A DNA stretch of 64,000 bases from Clostridium amylolyticum (GCF_900142075.1 NZ_FQZO01000004.1:124001-188000), one strand, 5' to 3'. Positions 44,163 to 53,432 are shown, counted from the first letter of the stretch. Numbers and translations are program-made. The notes: a model not told the origin generated them from the sequence alone.

Positions 44163-46829
44163 CTACTTTTTCTGAGGTTTCACTGTGGCCTTAATTATCT
44201 CCTCCATTTGCTGCTTTGAAGCTTGAGGTATTGTATCTCCGAGATAATTCTTATTAATTTCCTGCATCTTCTGATTTTCCTGCCTTATCCTCTCATTGGT
44301 TTCTTCAATCTCAACCTTCAATTCTCTGGCGGATAATAACAAGCATCCTTGCCCCCGAACGATTATTTGCTGCAAACCATCTGAGGTTGCTACAGATATA
44401 TTATATTTTTTATTATTGTCATAGGCAAACCTTTCAATGTACTGGTCTGCTGTTTGTGCCTCTCTGGTATATACCAGGTGAATATTATGATAATCCATTG
44501 TACCTTCACCATGCCCCTGAACACGATAGGCATCAAACACAAGGATAATTTTACATTTTCGAACACCTTGATAATTACTCAAGATATCCATCAATTTCAT
44601 TCTGGCACCTTCCATATTTTCATCTGCAAGCTCTTTCAATTCTGGCCATGCATGGATAATGTTATAACCATCCACAAGAAGATACTCTTCTTTCATTGTT
44701 CTTTCTACGCTGGTATTCACTTGGTTAACAGGTTTATAATAGCTTTCACCTGCTGTTTTATGTGTTTTCCAGACAGATTTCTTTCCCTGATTTGTATAGA
44801 AGGTTTTATTGATAATCTCATCAATCTCTTCAGTACTAATAAAGCGTTCTTCCGTATATACTCCTTGATTTTTGGATGTTTCTTCCCATAAATCTTCTTT
44901 TTCCTGAAAATAGCTTTCTAAATGCATATATTCCTTCACTTCGTCCCATTCAACAATAAAACCTGCACCTTGTGCGCAAAATACTGAACTAGTGGGATTG
45001 TTAGTGTCTCTATCCGGATCATATCCTATGCTCTCTATGAGCTCATGATCATTATGGCAGGGTTCATAGCCTTTTAGACTACAAAACAACCTACCCTTAC
45101 CTTTGGTATAGGCAACTACCTCTTTCTGATAATTCCTCATGCCGCTTACAGGGGCCTTCCCCACAAGAACTGCCATTTCACCATCAGAATGAGATATTTC
45201 GCAAGTTCCATTGATTTTGTCTATATCGGTCATAGCTCTTCCTACCATTTTCTCAGGCAATTCCAGTTGGAAAGAATAGTATGGCTCCAATAAAACGGAT
45301 TGTGCCTCCATTAAGCCCTGGCGCACCGCACGCCAGGTTGCCTCTCTGAAGTCGCCACCTTCGGTATGCTTATGGTGTGCTTTACCAGAGACTAAAGTAA
45401 TTCTCATATCCGTAATCTCTGAACCTGTTAAAACTCCTTTATGAGTCTTTTCCTCAAGATGATGTAAAACAAGCCTTTGCCAACTCTTACCAAGGATATC
45501 CTCACTGCATTTGCTTTCAAACACCAGACCACTTCCTGGTTCCCCTGGCTCCAATAGAAGGTGTACCTCTGCATAATGCCGCAACGGTTCGAAATGCCCT
45601 ACTCCCTCAACAATATTAGCAATTGTTTCTTTATATACAATGCCTCCCGTATCTAAGGCCACCTTAATGCCAAAACGGTTTTCTATTAGACTCTGTAAAA
45701 TTTCAATTTGAACTTCTCCCATTATACGAACCTGAATTTCCTGTAGCTGTTCATCCCAAACAATATGAAGCTCTGGCTCCTCTTCTTCAATCTGACGCAG
45801 CTTTGGAAGCATGGCTCTTGGATCACAGCCTTCTGGAAGTATCATCTGGTAGGAAAGTACAGGCTCAAGAATGGAAGTATATGAAGCTTTCTCTATACCC
45901 AAGCCTTCTCCAGGTCTAGCCTTGCTGATTCCTGCCACTGCACACACGGAGCCTGCTCCTATCTCATTCACTGCTTCAAACTTCTCTCCTGAATAGATGC
46001 GAATCTGATTTACCTTCCCTTCCCAGTGATCATTGGTTAAAATATCCTTTACCTTCAGCTTTCCACCTGTAACCTTCAGGTGTGTAAGGCGATTTCCCTG
46101 ATCATCTCTTGTTATTTTAAATACTTTAGCTCCAAATACATCGGGATAGGAAGGTATGGTTACATAATGGGCAATACAATGCATCAACTCATCAATACCT
46201 TCCAATTTTAAGGCTGACCCAAAAATGCACGGAAATACCCTTCTCTCCTTAACAGCTTTTTTTATTTCAAGGGTTTCAATATGTCCTGTTTCCAGAAAGG
46301 TTTCCAGCATGCTTTCATGGCACATAGCCAGTTGCTCATAAAAACTCTCTGTTTTCACCTGCCCAAATTCAATACATCCATCACTGAACTGCTTTTTCAG
46401 TTCTTTCATTAAATTGTCCTTATCCGTTCCACTCTGATCCATCTTATTCACAAATATAAAAACAGGAATGTTATAAAGGTCTAAGAGTCGCCATAAGGTC
46501 TTTGTATGACCTTGCACTCCATCTGCGCCACTGATAACCAAAATGGCATAATCCAGTACCTTCAGTGTCCTCTCCATTTCAGCTGAAAAATCCACATGCC
46601 CCGGGGTATCCAACAAAGTAATCTGAATTCCACCGGTTTCAAATACAGCCTGCTTTGAGAAAATCGTAATGCCTCTTGCCTTCTCCAGCTGGTAGGTATC
46701 TAAATATGCATCCTTATTATCAACCCTTCCCAGTTTTCCAATTTTACCACTCATATAAAGCAAACCCTCTGATAAGGTCGTCTTGCCCGCATCAACATGT
46801 GCCAATATCCCAATTACTACTTTCTTCAT
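44163..46829 (-). CDS. Tet(M)-like ribosomal protection GTPase fused to a NYN (YacP-like) domain
   Basis: Residues 1-640 are a translation-factor GTPase of the TetM/TetO/EF-G class: P-loop 'AHVDAGKTTL', switch 'RGITI', 'DTPGHVDF' and 'NKMDQ'. After a linker, residues ~714-845 form a NYN RNase domain with 'LLVDGYNIIH' (Asp720, Asn723), Asp766 in 'VFDAYR', Asp795 and Asp817, then a coiled C-terminal tail. The GTPase removes tetracycline-like drugs or rescues ribosomes; the NYN part resembles YacP/Rae1, which cuts mRNA on the ribosome. The fusion suggests combined rescue and mRNA cleavage. The gene looks richer in G and C than its neighbours, a sign of transfer. True tetracycline resistance is not shown. 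Confidence 0.9.
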   Translation of the reverse strand: MKKVVIGILAHVDAGKTTLSEGLLYMSGKIGKLGRVDNKDAYLDTYQLEKARGITIFSKQAVFETGGIQITLLDTPGHVDFSAEMERTLKVLDYAILVISGADGVQGHTKTLWRLLDLYNIPVFIFVNKMDQSGTDKDNLMKELKKQFSDGCIEFGQVKTESFYEQLAMCHESMLETFLETGHIETLEIKKAVKERRVFPCIFGSALKLEGIDELMHCIAHYVTIPSYPDVFGAKVFKITRDDQGNRLTHLKVTGGKLKVKDILTNDHWEGKVNQIRIYSGEKFEAVNEIGAGSVCAVAGISKARPGEGLGIEKASYTSILEPVLSYQMILPEGCDPRAMLPKLRQIEEEEPELHIVWDEQLQEIQVRIMGEVQIEILQSLIENRFGIKVALDTGGIVYKETIANIVEGVGHFEPLRHYAEVHLLLEPGEPGSGLVFESKCSEDILGKSWQRLVLHHLEEKTHKGVLTGSEITDMRITLVSGKAHHKHTEGGDFREATWRAVRQGLMEAQSVLLEPYYSFQLELPEKMVGRAMTDIDKINGTCEISHSDGEMAVLVGKAPVSGMRNYQKEVVAYTKGKGRLFCSLKGYEPCHNDHELIESIGYDPDRDTNNPTSSVFCAQGAGFIVEWDEVKEYMHLESYFQEKEDLWEETSKNQGVYTEERFISTEEIDEIINKTFYTNQGKKSVWKTHKTAGESYYKPVNQVNTSVERTMKEEYLLVDGYNIIHAWPELKELADENMEGARMKLMDILSNYQGVRKCKIILVFDAYRVQGHGEGTMDYHNIHLVYTREAQTADQYIERFAYDNNKKYNISVATSDGLQQIIVRGQGCLLLSARELKVEIEETNERIRQENQKMQEINKNYLGDTIPQASKQQMEEIIKATVKPQKK

Positions 46830-47016
46830 CTTTATATCAAATCCTTTGTTTTTCTACTGCCTTGTATGCCTATGCTCTAAATAATCTAAAAGTAAAATTA
46901 TAGTTCTTCAAAACTACATTGCCTATATGTATTTAGCATTATATTGTCCAAAAGTATACCTGATTTATTTATAATTCTAGTATAGCAAACATAACTATTA
47001 AATTTAAAGTTATATG

Positions 47017-47202
47017 CTAATATGTCTCCTCATTACATCTTTGTATTATATCTTTTATTTCTAATGTAGTGAATTTACTATCTCTTAATAAAACAATTTT
47101 TTGAAGCACTGGTATCTGTTCTTCAGAATACATTCTATATCCTCTAAATAAATCGACCTTTACAGGTTTTAATAATCCAATCTTATAATAGGCTTGTGTC
47201 AA
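47017..47202 (-). pseudogene. MerR-family regulator fragment
   Basis: The 61-aa frame starts at a TTG and contains 'YYKIGLLKPVKVD' and 'GYRMYSEEQIPVLQKIVLLR', the second half of a MerR winged-helix domain. The first helix-turn-helix is missing and the protein stops after 'IIQRCNEE', before the dimer helix and effector domain. A TTGACA precedes it without a proper start region. It is a broken gene, probably left by the event that brought in neighbouring acquired genes. Confidence 0.7.
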
Positions 47203-47242
47203 GCAATAGACTAAACTTTTTTAAACACCTTGCAAATACGCC

Positions 47243-47277
47243 AAAAACCCAACAATAAACTGTTTAATGTTGGGTTT
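47243..47277 (-). terminator. Terminator of the flavin-binding protein gene
   Basis: A 10-bp perfect stem (47245-47254 with 47268-47277, arm AAACCCAACA) is followed by TTTTTGG on the minus strand. Confidence 0.75.
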
Positions 47278-47361
47278 CAGAAAACTAAGTTAGAAAATAT
47301 TGATAATCAAGTAGTGGTGTTTTTTGGCTCTCAAGTTAGAAAGTGCTTATTCCTTACGGAT

Positions 47362-47838
47362 TTATTTCGCCGTTTTATTGATAAAGTCAATTTCATACTG
47401 ACGTTCACCGTATTTTTTTTCGTTGTCAGTAATAATACCCTCTGTGAGGTTGATACGCAGAACGATTGAGTTCGGATTGTCTTCGTCACCAACTTCATCG
47501 AACCAGTTGAAGATTTTTTTAAATTTCGCTCTGATTTCCGCATTCTTCTCGTCCTTGACCCAACCTAGATTTTCAGCCGTGCCATGGAAAGCGTACCAAT
47601 CTAACCCAGCCACGGAAACCTCGTTGTTCTTCTCAATTTCCAGCATTTTATTTTTTTGAGCGTCTGTAGAAACATAAAATACACCCTCTTCATAATAAGC
47701 GCAAACCATACGGACAGCAGGGCGGGGATTACCCTCAGTGTTTGGGGATAGTGATATTGTCGCAAGTGAAATAACTTCTTCTTTACCATTTCCACAACGT
47801 TCCTCCATAAGTTTCATGGCGTTTTCGTATTTGCTCAT
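47362..47838 (-). CDS. Pyridoxamine 5'-phosphate oxidase-family flavin-binding protein
   Basis: The 158-aa protein has the split beta-barrel pattern 'NPRPAVRMVCAYYEEGVFYVST', 'KNKMLEIEKNNEVSVAG' and a C-terminal strand set that binds FMN or a related cofactor in this family. It probably acts as an oxidoreductase or flavin carrier on an unknown substrate. GGAGAAATTTGAA precedes ATG 47838. It belongs to a block of acquired-looking genes (PPOX, DUF6273, GNATs) that have higher GC than the flanks. Confidence 0.88.
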   Translation of the reverse strand: MSKYENAMKLMEERCGNGKEEVISLATISLSPNTEGNPRPAVRMVCAYYEEGVFYVSTDAQKNKMLEIEKNNEVSVAGLDWYAFHGTAENLGWVKDEKNAEIRAKFKKIFNWFDEVGDEDNPNSIVLRINLTEGIITDNEKKYGERQYEIDFINKTAK

Positions 47839-47914
47839 TTCAAATTTCTCCTTTTTTAAATTTATTTTTTCATGCTGTAACTATAACCAAACCACTTGAA
47901 ACGCGGCTCAAAAT

Positions 47915-48532
47915 TTACAATTCAAGCTTTAGCCACAAAGCGGGACGGACGCCGCCTGTACATTTGCCATCGCTGATGTTGCCTTTCAATATATTGTTGC
48001 CTTGAATACCTATATTACCGTCAGTGCCAAAGATGTACACGGCTTTTACATTAACGCGGCCGGGCGACCGAAGCCACCACCACCAAGCCCATTCTTTACC
48101 CAGAAGTTTTGCTATTCGCTTACTATTGTTTTCATCTTTTCTTTCAAACCAATATCTTTGATTTTTTCCTCGGTTTTGCAGTTTTGCACGGCTATCACCG
48201 AAATATTTGCACACTTCCTCAATGCTTAATAAAAATATACTGTCTTGCGTATCTGCTCCGCCATTTGAACCATACCACTGGTTGTCAGGATTTTTATTTA
48301 ACACCGGAATTATTCTTGATTTATCAGTTTCGTTGAATTTATCATAAAATTCACCATTAAGATATTTTCTTAACGCGCAGTCAGCCCATGTTATATCTTT
48401 ATAAGCATCATGGTAAGAACGTTGTTCTATAATATCTTCGGTTATAATTAAAGCCGTATTGTTTTGTATGTCAAGCACACGCCAATTATAGACACTGAAT
48501 GATAATGATGAGTGGATTTTAATATCTTCCAT
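47915..48532 (-). CDS. DUF6273-domain protein
   Basis: The 205-aa protein has the DUF6273 pattern: 'WRVLDIQNNTALIITEDII', 'WADCALRKYLNGEFYDKF', a tryptophan-rich 'EWAWWWWLRSPG' segment and 'GGVRPALWLKLEL' at the end, which resembles the C-type-lectin-like or formylglycine-enzyme-like fold of this domain. No signal peptide is present. The function of the family is unknown. It follows the broken gene 48587-48847 by 54 bases. Confidence 0.85.
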   Translation of the reverse strand: MEDIKIHSSLSFSVYNWRVLDIQNNTALIITEDIIEQRSYHDAYKDITWADCALRKYLNGEFYDKFNETDKSRIIPVLNKNPDNQWYGSNGGADTQDSIFLLSIEEVCKYFGDSRAKLQNRGKNQRYWFERKDENNSKRIAKLLGKEWAWWWWLRSPGRVNVKAVYIFGTDGNIGIQGNNILKGNISDGKCTGGVRPALWLKLEL

Positions 48533-48586
48533 TTAACCACTTCTTTCTTTGTAATAGGTAATCTTCCTTCTCCTTCGAACTTATTC

Positions 48587-48847
48587 TTAACCCTTCTCCT
48601 TAGTCGGAAACAATAAATCAAGCTGTAAATCTTCCATTTTACCGCCTTTTTGTACAAAATTATAAAAATTCAACGTTTTTTCAAACCCTTGTCCCACAAC
48701 AGTTTCCGGCGATGTTCAATGTGGGGAATCCCAGTCATTATCATATTTATCGCTTGCGTTAACCCATTCTTTTAATAAACGCCAATCCTGGAAATCCCAT
48801 GTCCTCAACACATGTGCTACATATAACCCGACGTCAAAAGTTTGCAT
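48587..48847 (-). pseudogene. Small gene interrupted by an in-frame TGA, 86 codons
   Basis: ATG 48847 has a GAGGAG site. The frame reads 43 codons to 'DNDWDSPH', then TGA (48716-48718), and continues in the same frame for 42 codons with 'PETVVGQGFEKTLNFYNF' to TAA 48587. The same frame on both sides suggests a single nonsense mutation, or less likely read-through or selenocysteine. No family recognised. It fills the 48533-48867 gap. Confidence 0.5.
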
Positions 48848-48867
48848 TAATTCACTCCTCATTTTTG

Positions 48868-49311
48868 TTACTGTACTTTACTGTATACCATAGGGATATA
48901 TCGTATCTCGTTTGTTTTTTCTTCGGGAGCAATGTCGACAAAACCTAATCGGTGATACACCTCAACTGCATAAGGCGACGAATTCACTGTGATTTCTTTT
49001 GCGGTGCTGTTTTCTAATACAATCTGAAAGAGCTTTTTTCCTATTCCCTGTCTATGGTGCTTGCCATCCACAAAGAATAGAGCGATATGGTTCCCCTTAT
49101 TTCTCGTTGCAATTACTCCTAAAAGGGTTTCACTTTCATAAGCGCCATACATATTCAAGCTATCTAAAAAATCGTTATTATAGATTGTCGTGCGCTTGAA
49201 AGTCTCCACACCTTCCACGGAATAATCAGGCGCTTCAAACTGCATAAATACAGCCGAAACTAATTGAATGGCGGTATCTCTTTGATTTCTATCTATCTTT
49301 TTAATTTCCAA
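48868..49311 (-). CDS. GNAT-family N-acetyltransferase
   Basis: The 147-aa protein has the acetyl-CoA motif 'HHRQGIGKKLFQIVLE' (R/QxxGxG/A) preceded by a beta strand 'HIALFFVDG', and a C-terminal 'VYHRLGFV', typical of GNAT. The substrate is unknown. It is one of three unrelated GNAT genes in this 3-kb region, all on the minus strand. Confidence 0.9.
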   Translation of the reverse strand: MEIKKIDRNQRDTAIQLVSAVFMQFEAPDYSVEGVETFKRTTIYNNDFLDSLNMYGAYESETLLGVIATRNKGNHIALFFVDGKHHRQGIGKKLFQIVLENSTAKEITVNSSPYAVEVYHRLGFVDIAPEEKTNEIRYIPMVYSKVQ

Positions 49312-49571
49312 TACAATACCTCCCTGCAGATGCAGATTAGATACTAGGCGCTGCTATTCATTTGTAAACAGTACAATTAACAAAGTAATACCCATAAAAA
49401 TCTTCTTCGTCCGTTATGTTTATGGTTTTATTTTAGTTTGGCTTTCACTCAAACACAAGGACATTGCCCATGTTGCGTTTTTGGGGAGTAAATTGTATGA
49501 TTACTCTCATTACCGCCTGCAAGAGAAATTGGAATTTTGTCAGCTTAATATATTGCTTATTTTGAAAAGTA

Positions 49572-50162
49572 CTACTTTAACCGCTTCCTCATGACAAGCC
49601 CTTGTTCAGTCTCAAAAGACACATTAAATCCACTTTTTTTATACATCTCAAAATGGCCGCCAAAATCTGATGATTGATAATTAGATTCTTTGTATGGGTA
49701 TGCCTCCACGAAGTCAAATCCATCCTGGACCGCATCCTTACACACACGCTCCAATAGCAGTGTGGCAATGCCTTTTCTTTTCATCTCCGGCGCAATCACG
49801 AAACAAAATATGGATTTCACCTTTATGCCCGTGTTAGATTCCTCTAAAGGTACATAATCCATAAATCTTCGCCAACTAGCGCATTTCAAGCAATCTGATT
49901 TCGTATTTGCGTTGCACCATCCAACGACCGTATCACCACTATAAACAAGATAACCTTGAATGTTATTGCCTTTAACATATTGTAAGGCACATTCTCTTCT
50001 TTTTTCTACTGTTGAAAGATCTTTGCCCTCATAATCATCGTTACACCAACACACACAATAACATTTATGCTCGTCCACATTGTTATCGTGTGGAGTAGTG
50101 TCAAAAAAATGCACGTAATCTTCTGCAAGCTTTGGTATTAACTTGCGTATCTCAATATCCAT
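49572..50162 (-). CDS. GNAT-family N-acetyltransferase, cysteine-rich
   Basis: The 196-aa protein has an N-terminal 'HDNNVDEHKCYCVCWC' cysteine cluster, then the GNAT core 'SIFCFVIAPEMKRKGIATLL' and 'FGGHFEMYKKSGF'. The cluster could bind metal. Substrate unknown. The preceding gap (49312-49571) has no supported gene. Confidence 0.88.
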   Translation of the reverse strand: MDIEIRKLIPKLAEDYVHFFDTTPHDNNVDEHKCYCVCWCNDDYEGKDLSTVEKRRECALQYVKGNNIQGYLVYSGDTVVGWCNANTKSDCLKCASWRRFMDYVPLEESNTGIKVKSIFCFVIAPEMKRKGIATLLLERVCKDAVQDGFDFVEAYPYKESNYQSSDFGGHFEMYKKSGFNVSFETEQGLVMRKRLK

Positions 50163-50315
50163 TCATTTACCTCCAGTAATATAAATAATTTACAATTCAA
50201 ATTCCTATTTTCCACTGTGCAAACAATTTTCTATCTCTTAATGCAACACTTCCCAACCAATATTCTGCTCTTCTTCTATTTTTTCGCTTCTTATATTTTC
50301 TGCGAACCCATTTAA

Positions 50316-50459
50316 CTAAGCAGCCATTGATATATCTAAGAACTCCATAAATCCTGCCATTAATCTATGGTCAACATAATACCAGTGTATCACTATAATT
50401 GGTTTACCTTCACCAATTATCTCATAGTTAATTGATATATCTTTTACCTTACACTCAAC
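50316..50459 (-). pseudogene. N-terminal remnant of an alpha/beta hydrolase
   Basis: The frame reads 'VKDISINYEIIGEGKPIIVI' followed by 'HWYYVDHRLMAGFMEFLD' and a stop. This is the start of a lipase/hydrolase of the alpha/beta fold ('IHG-x-DHR' pattern), without nucleophile elbow or the other catalytic residues. No ribosome site is present. Confidence 0.6.
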
Positions 50460-50460
50460 T

Positions 50461-50970
50461 CTATTTTAATAGTTCCCAATAAACTAAGCTGCAGTCTCGT
50501 TTAATTTCTTTCATTGCAACTTTTTCCAAAATCCTTATGGAAGGAGCATTATTTATAAGGCAATCTGCTTTAACGGCTCTAACCTTATCCTGGGAAAAAG
50601 CCCAGTCAATCATTGATTTTAATGCTTCAAAGCCATAGCCTTTCCCTTGTTCATCTTCAATAATCCCATAACCAATCTCTACATCCCCATTTTCATCAGG
50701 TGTACCCTTAAATCCTATGTCACCAATTATTGTCTTGTTATCTTTTAAAACCATCATCCATCCTTCAAAACCAGTAGGTTGTCCATTTCTCTCAAAATCT
50801 TTGATGATAAATGGTAATACATCCATAGTATCCTGTCTTGGCCATTTACTATTTGTCTTTAGTCCTAATTCTTCAACTTCCTTAACACTTCCACTAGCTA
50901 AAGCTTTAGCAATATTATAAGTAAAGGGGATTAATATTAGTCTTTCTGTATATATATTTTTTAATTCCAT
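50461..50970 (-). CDS. RimJ/RimL-type GNAT acetyltransferase
   Basis: The 169-aa protein starts with 'LKNIYTERLILIPF' as in RimJ/RimL enzymes and has 'EIGYGIIEDEQGKGYGFEALKSMI' split as strand, motif QGKGYG and helix, then 'NAPSIRILEKVAM'. ATG 50982 overlaps the AGGAGG site, so ATG 50970 is preferred. It probably acetylates a ribosomal-protein, peptide or small-molecule amine. Confidence 0.88.
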   Translation of the reverse strand: MELKNIYTERLILIPFTYNIAKALASGSVKEVEELGLKTNSKWPRQDTMDVLPFIIKDFERNGQPTGFEGWMMVLKDNKTIIGDIGFKGTPDENGDVEIGYGIIEDEQGKGYGFEALKSMIDWAFSQDKVRAVKADCLINNAPSIRILEKVAMKEIKRDCSLVYWELLK

Positions 50971-51076
50971 TTTTTCCTCCATAAATTACATTTATTAACG
51001 ACTGTTTTAATTATTACACTCATTTGTGAAGATTACAAAGGAAAGATTAATTATAAAAATTCTTTCTTTACACTTT

Positions 51077-51211
51077 TTATAGAGCTTCAAACCTCTCCAC
51101 GTCTTCCTCTATTATTATTAGTGAGCTTCTCCAAAAGTCTATTGAATGTAAATTTATATCCATTAACTTTCCTAAATAAAAGTTATTCATCTTTCCTGTA
51201 GCCGCTAGCAT
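51077..51211 (-). CDS. Possible small ORF or gene remnant, 44 aa
   Basis: Minus-strand frame of 45 codons, beginning 'MLAATGKMNNFYLGKLMD' and ending 'IIIEEDVERFEAL'. An internal ATG at 51190 has a GGAAAG site. It could be the rest of a longer gene. The remainder of the 50983-51365 gap shows nothing else. Confidence 0.2.
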   Translation of the reverse strand: MLAATGKMNNFYLGKLMDINLHSIDFWRSSLIIIEEDVERFEAL

Positions 51212-51365
51212 TTTGTCAAGTTATAACTAAGTTTATGATACGACTTAACCACTACTTTTTCTTTTAAACTATTCATATGAAGGGATTCGAGGAAAGTCTA
51301 CGCTATTTATGCTACGGTTTAGCATCCCATATCCTAAACTCAAGTACTGGTAAAAACTAATCACA

Positions 51366-52223
51366 TTATCTTTTCACTTCCATCTCATCTATACTTACAT
51401 TAGGATTTTTATATCTCCCTTTTTTCTCTGTACCTTTTCCATATTGAATTGCCTTAACCGGGCAAAGATGTAGACACGCCAAACACTGAGTACATTCCCT
51501 TCCCCACTTAGGATTTCCTTCAACCTTTATTGTATTACTGTTACACACCCTTTCACAAATACCACAACCTATGCATCTATCATCAGCATAAAACTTTTTT
51601 GTATCGTTGGTACTTTTATTAAATAGAGGATTTATGATACCACTTAATACCTCGGGCATAAATCCCTTAACAACTTGAAAAACATCCCTTTTTCTCTCTT
51701 CTATAATTAAGTTTATATTTTTTAAAGCTTCTTCTGCCAATAAAAGTTTTTTTTCTTCGATGTCCTTTGAGTCCACATCCCCCATAATAATGTAATTATT
51801 AGGCATTACTACGGAAAACCCACTGTTCAAATTAAGATTCCTTTTTCTTAAAGAATTATCTAAAACCTTCATAGTATTTCCAATATTCTCACCACAGGTA
51901 GCTACAGAAAAAACATAATTATCCTTATAATTATCAAAACTCAATTTTTCTATAAAATTAAGCACCATACTTGGTGGTGCCCAAGCATATACAGGATAAA
52001 CAAAACCTATAGTTTCCCCATCTTTTAAAGTATACCTAAACGTTGGATCTTGAGCATCTTCAACGATTTCTCCTGTCCCCCCTCCATCTTTTAACGCATA
52101 CATAAACTCCGATTTCTTACTATTCATTTCCCTCGCTATAGAGATGAGCTTTTCCTCATTATACTTCCCAATACTTTTTGCCACCTGTAGAGAATTTCCT
52201 GTCCCTGAAAAATAAAATATCAT
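51366..52223 (-). CDS. EFR1-family flavodoxin-ferredoxin protein
   Basis: The N-terminal flavodoxin-like domain begins 'MIFYFSGTGNSLQVAKSI', with the FMN phosphate loop SGTGNS, and the C-terminal part holds two [4Fe-4S] ferredoxin clusters: 'CIGCGICERVC' and 'CTQCLACLHLCP'. It transfers electrons from ferredoxin-type donors to an unknown acceptor in anaerobes. The 285-aa length is typical. The cysteine set is complete. Confidence 0.93.
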   Translation of the reverse strand: MIFYFSGTGNSLQVAKSIGKYNEEKLISIAREMNSKKSEFMYALKDGGGTGEIVEDAQDPTFRYTLKDGETIGFVYPVYAWAPPSMVLNFIEKLSFDNYKDNYVFSVATCGENIGNTMKVLDNSLRKRNLNLNSGFSVVMPNNYIIMGDVDSKDIEEKKLLLAEEALKNINLIIEERKRDVFQVVKGFMPEVLSGIINPLFNKSTNDTKKFYADDRCIGCGICERVCNSNTIKVEGNPKWGRECTQCLACLHLCPVKAIQYGKGTEKKGRYKNPNVSIDEMEVKR

Positions 52224-52271
52224 ACTATCTCACCTATTTCCAATTATATTATTTTACTATTCTTAATATTG

Positions 52272-52319
52272 ATAAAAAATAGCTGTTTCAAATTTAATAA
52301 TTTATTTTGAAACAGCTAT
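52272..52319 (-). terminator. Terminator of the PH-domain gene
   Basis: A 14-bp perfect stem (52279-52292 with 52306-52319, arm ATAGCTGTTTCAAA) is followed by TTTTTTATC on the minus strand. Confidence 0.85.
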
Positions 52320-52356
52320 GATACTGACTAATGCATACTAAGCTAAAATACTTATA

Positions 52357-52734
52357 CTAGCCTAATACATACTCAGCTAAAACACTTTGTAATTCATATA
52401 TGTTTAAGCTCTTATTAAATTGTTTCTCTATAGGCATCTGTGTTCCAGATATCCAAATTTTAAGCTCTGCATCTAAATCAAAGTTTCCTGCAGTTTCTAT
52501 GCTAAAGTGGGTTATGTTTTTATAAGGAATAGAGTGATATTCTATCTTCTTTCCTGTAACACCTTGTTTATCCACAAGTATTAGTCTTTTATTTGTAAAA
52601 ATAAACATATCCCTAACTAACTTGTATGCTTTTTCCACAGTCTCTGTAGATGTCAAAACATTTGCAAATGCTTTTTCAACTTCTTCAATTTTCACTTCAG
52701 AAGCATTGCCCATTAATCCATCAAATAAGCCCAT
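52357..52734 (-). CDS. Bacterial PH-domain protein
   Basis: The 125-aa protein begins 'MGLFDGLMGNASEVKIEE' and has 'MFIFTNKRLILVDKQGVTGK' with 'SIPYKNITHFSIETAG', the strand pattern of the bacterial PH domain (bPH) that usually binds peptides or lipids. No membrane segment. AGGAGGAATATT precedes ATG 52734. It stands alone with its own terminator. Confidence 0.9.
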   Translation of the reverse strand: MGLFDGLMGNASEVKIEEVEKAFANVLTSTETVEKAYKLVRDMFIFTNKRLILVDKQGVTGKKIEYHSIPYKNITHFSIETAGNFDLDAELKIWISGTQMPIEKQFNKSLNIYELQSVLAEYVLG

Positions 52735-52879
52735 AATATTCCTCCTAAAAATTAGTTTCTATTGAATATATTCTACACACAATTATATTAACCTTCTTAT
52801 ATGTGGAAATTATGTTATAATTTATATAACCATCCTTTACATATATTACTATTATATGAATTATTAAGGAGGCATGGGT

Positions 52880-53395
52880 ATGGAGAATTCAAAAGATGGT
52901 TTAGAGATTAATAATTTTACTGAAGATGAAATGTGGATGTTTATAGGTGACAATGCTGAGTTTTATTTGGACAAATGGAGGACAGCAAAAAATCCTAAAG
53001 TGTATGCTGGATGGAATTGGGCTACATTTTTTGCAGGTATATTTTGGTTTGGTTATAGAAAAATGTACAAGACTCTTGCAATTATTCTAACAATTGATAA
53101 TGTTTTAATGAACTTGATATTTTATTCTAATCCATATTTAAATACTTTTTTTATTAAACTTTATGGATTCCTCATGGAGTTTTTATTGGCATTTTTCGGT
53201 AACTCATTATACTATAATTATTCTAAAAAAACTCTTAGTGATATAAAGAAAAAATCTGAAGATGAATTACCCTTTCAAGGTATGCTACTCAAAAAAGGTG
53301 GAAATAACTGGGGTGGAGTAGGTATCGCAATTTTATTAAATATTTGTATTTCAGTTGTTATTACTGCTTTGTTTAAATATGTTATATTTCGTTGA
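52880..53395 (+). CDS. DUF2628-family membrane protein
   Basis: The protein has the DUF2628 N-terminal motif 'WNWATFFAGIFWFGYRKMY' after a polar region, and about four hydrophobic segments, with a poly-charged inner loop 'SEDELPFQG'. ATG 52874 is one base from AGGAGG, so ATG 52880 is the likely start (171 aa). Function unknown. Confidence 0.88.
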   Translation: MENSKDGLEINNFTEDEMWMFIGDNAEFYLDKWRTAKNPKVYAGWNWATFFAGIFWFGYRKMYKTLAIILTIDNVLMNLIFYSNPYLNTFFIKLYGFLMEFLLAFFGNSLYYNYSKKTLSDIKKKSEDELPFQGMLLKKGGNNWGGVGIAILLNICISVVITALFKYVIFR

Positions 53396-53404
53396 TTACC
53401 AAGT

Positions 53405-53432
53405 AAAAAGATAGCTCTAAGCTATCTTTTTA
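53405..53432. terminator. Terminator of the DUF2628 gene
   Basis: A 12-bp perfect stem (53405-53416 with 53420-53431, arm AAAAAGATAGCT) with a TTTTTAT tail. The stop codon of the convergent pseudogene lies inside it. Confidence 0.85.

Noticed and set aside
44454..44891. 145-codon plus-strand ORF opposite the Tet(M)-like gene
   Set aside because: It is antisense to strongly conserved coding sequence and has no ribosome site; a shadow frame.
44163..46829. Calling the gene a tetracycline-resistance gene (tet)
   Set aside because: The GTPase part resembles Tet(M), but the protein is a longer fusion with a NYN domain and sequence alone does not show resistance.
49325..49571. Plus-strand open stretch of about 80 codons between the GNAT genes
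   Set aside because: It has no start codon, no ribosome site and no recognisable motif, so I do not list it as a gene.
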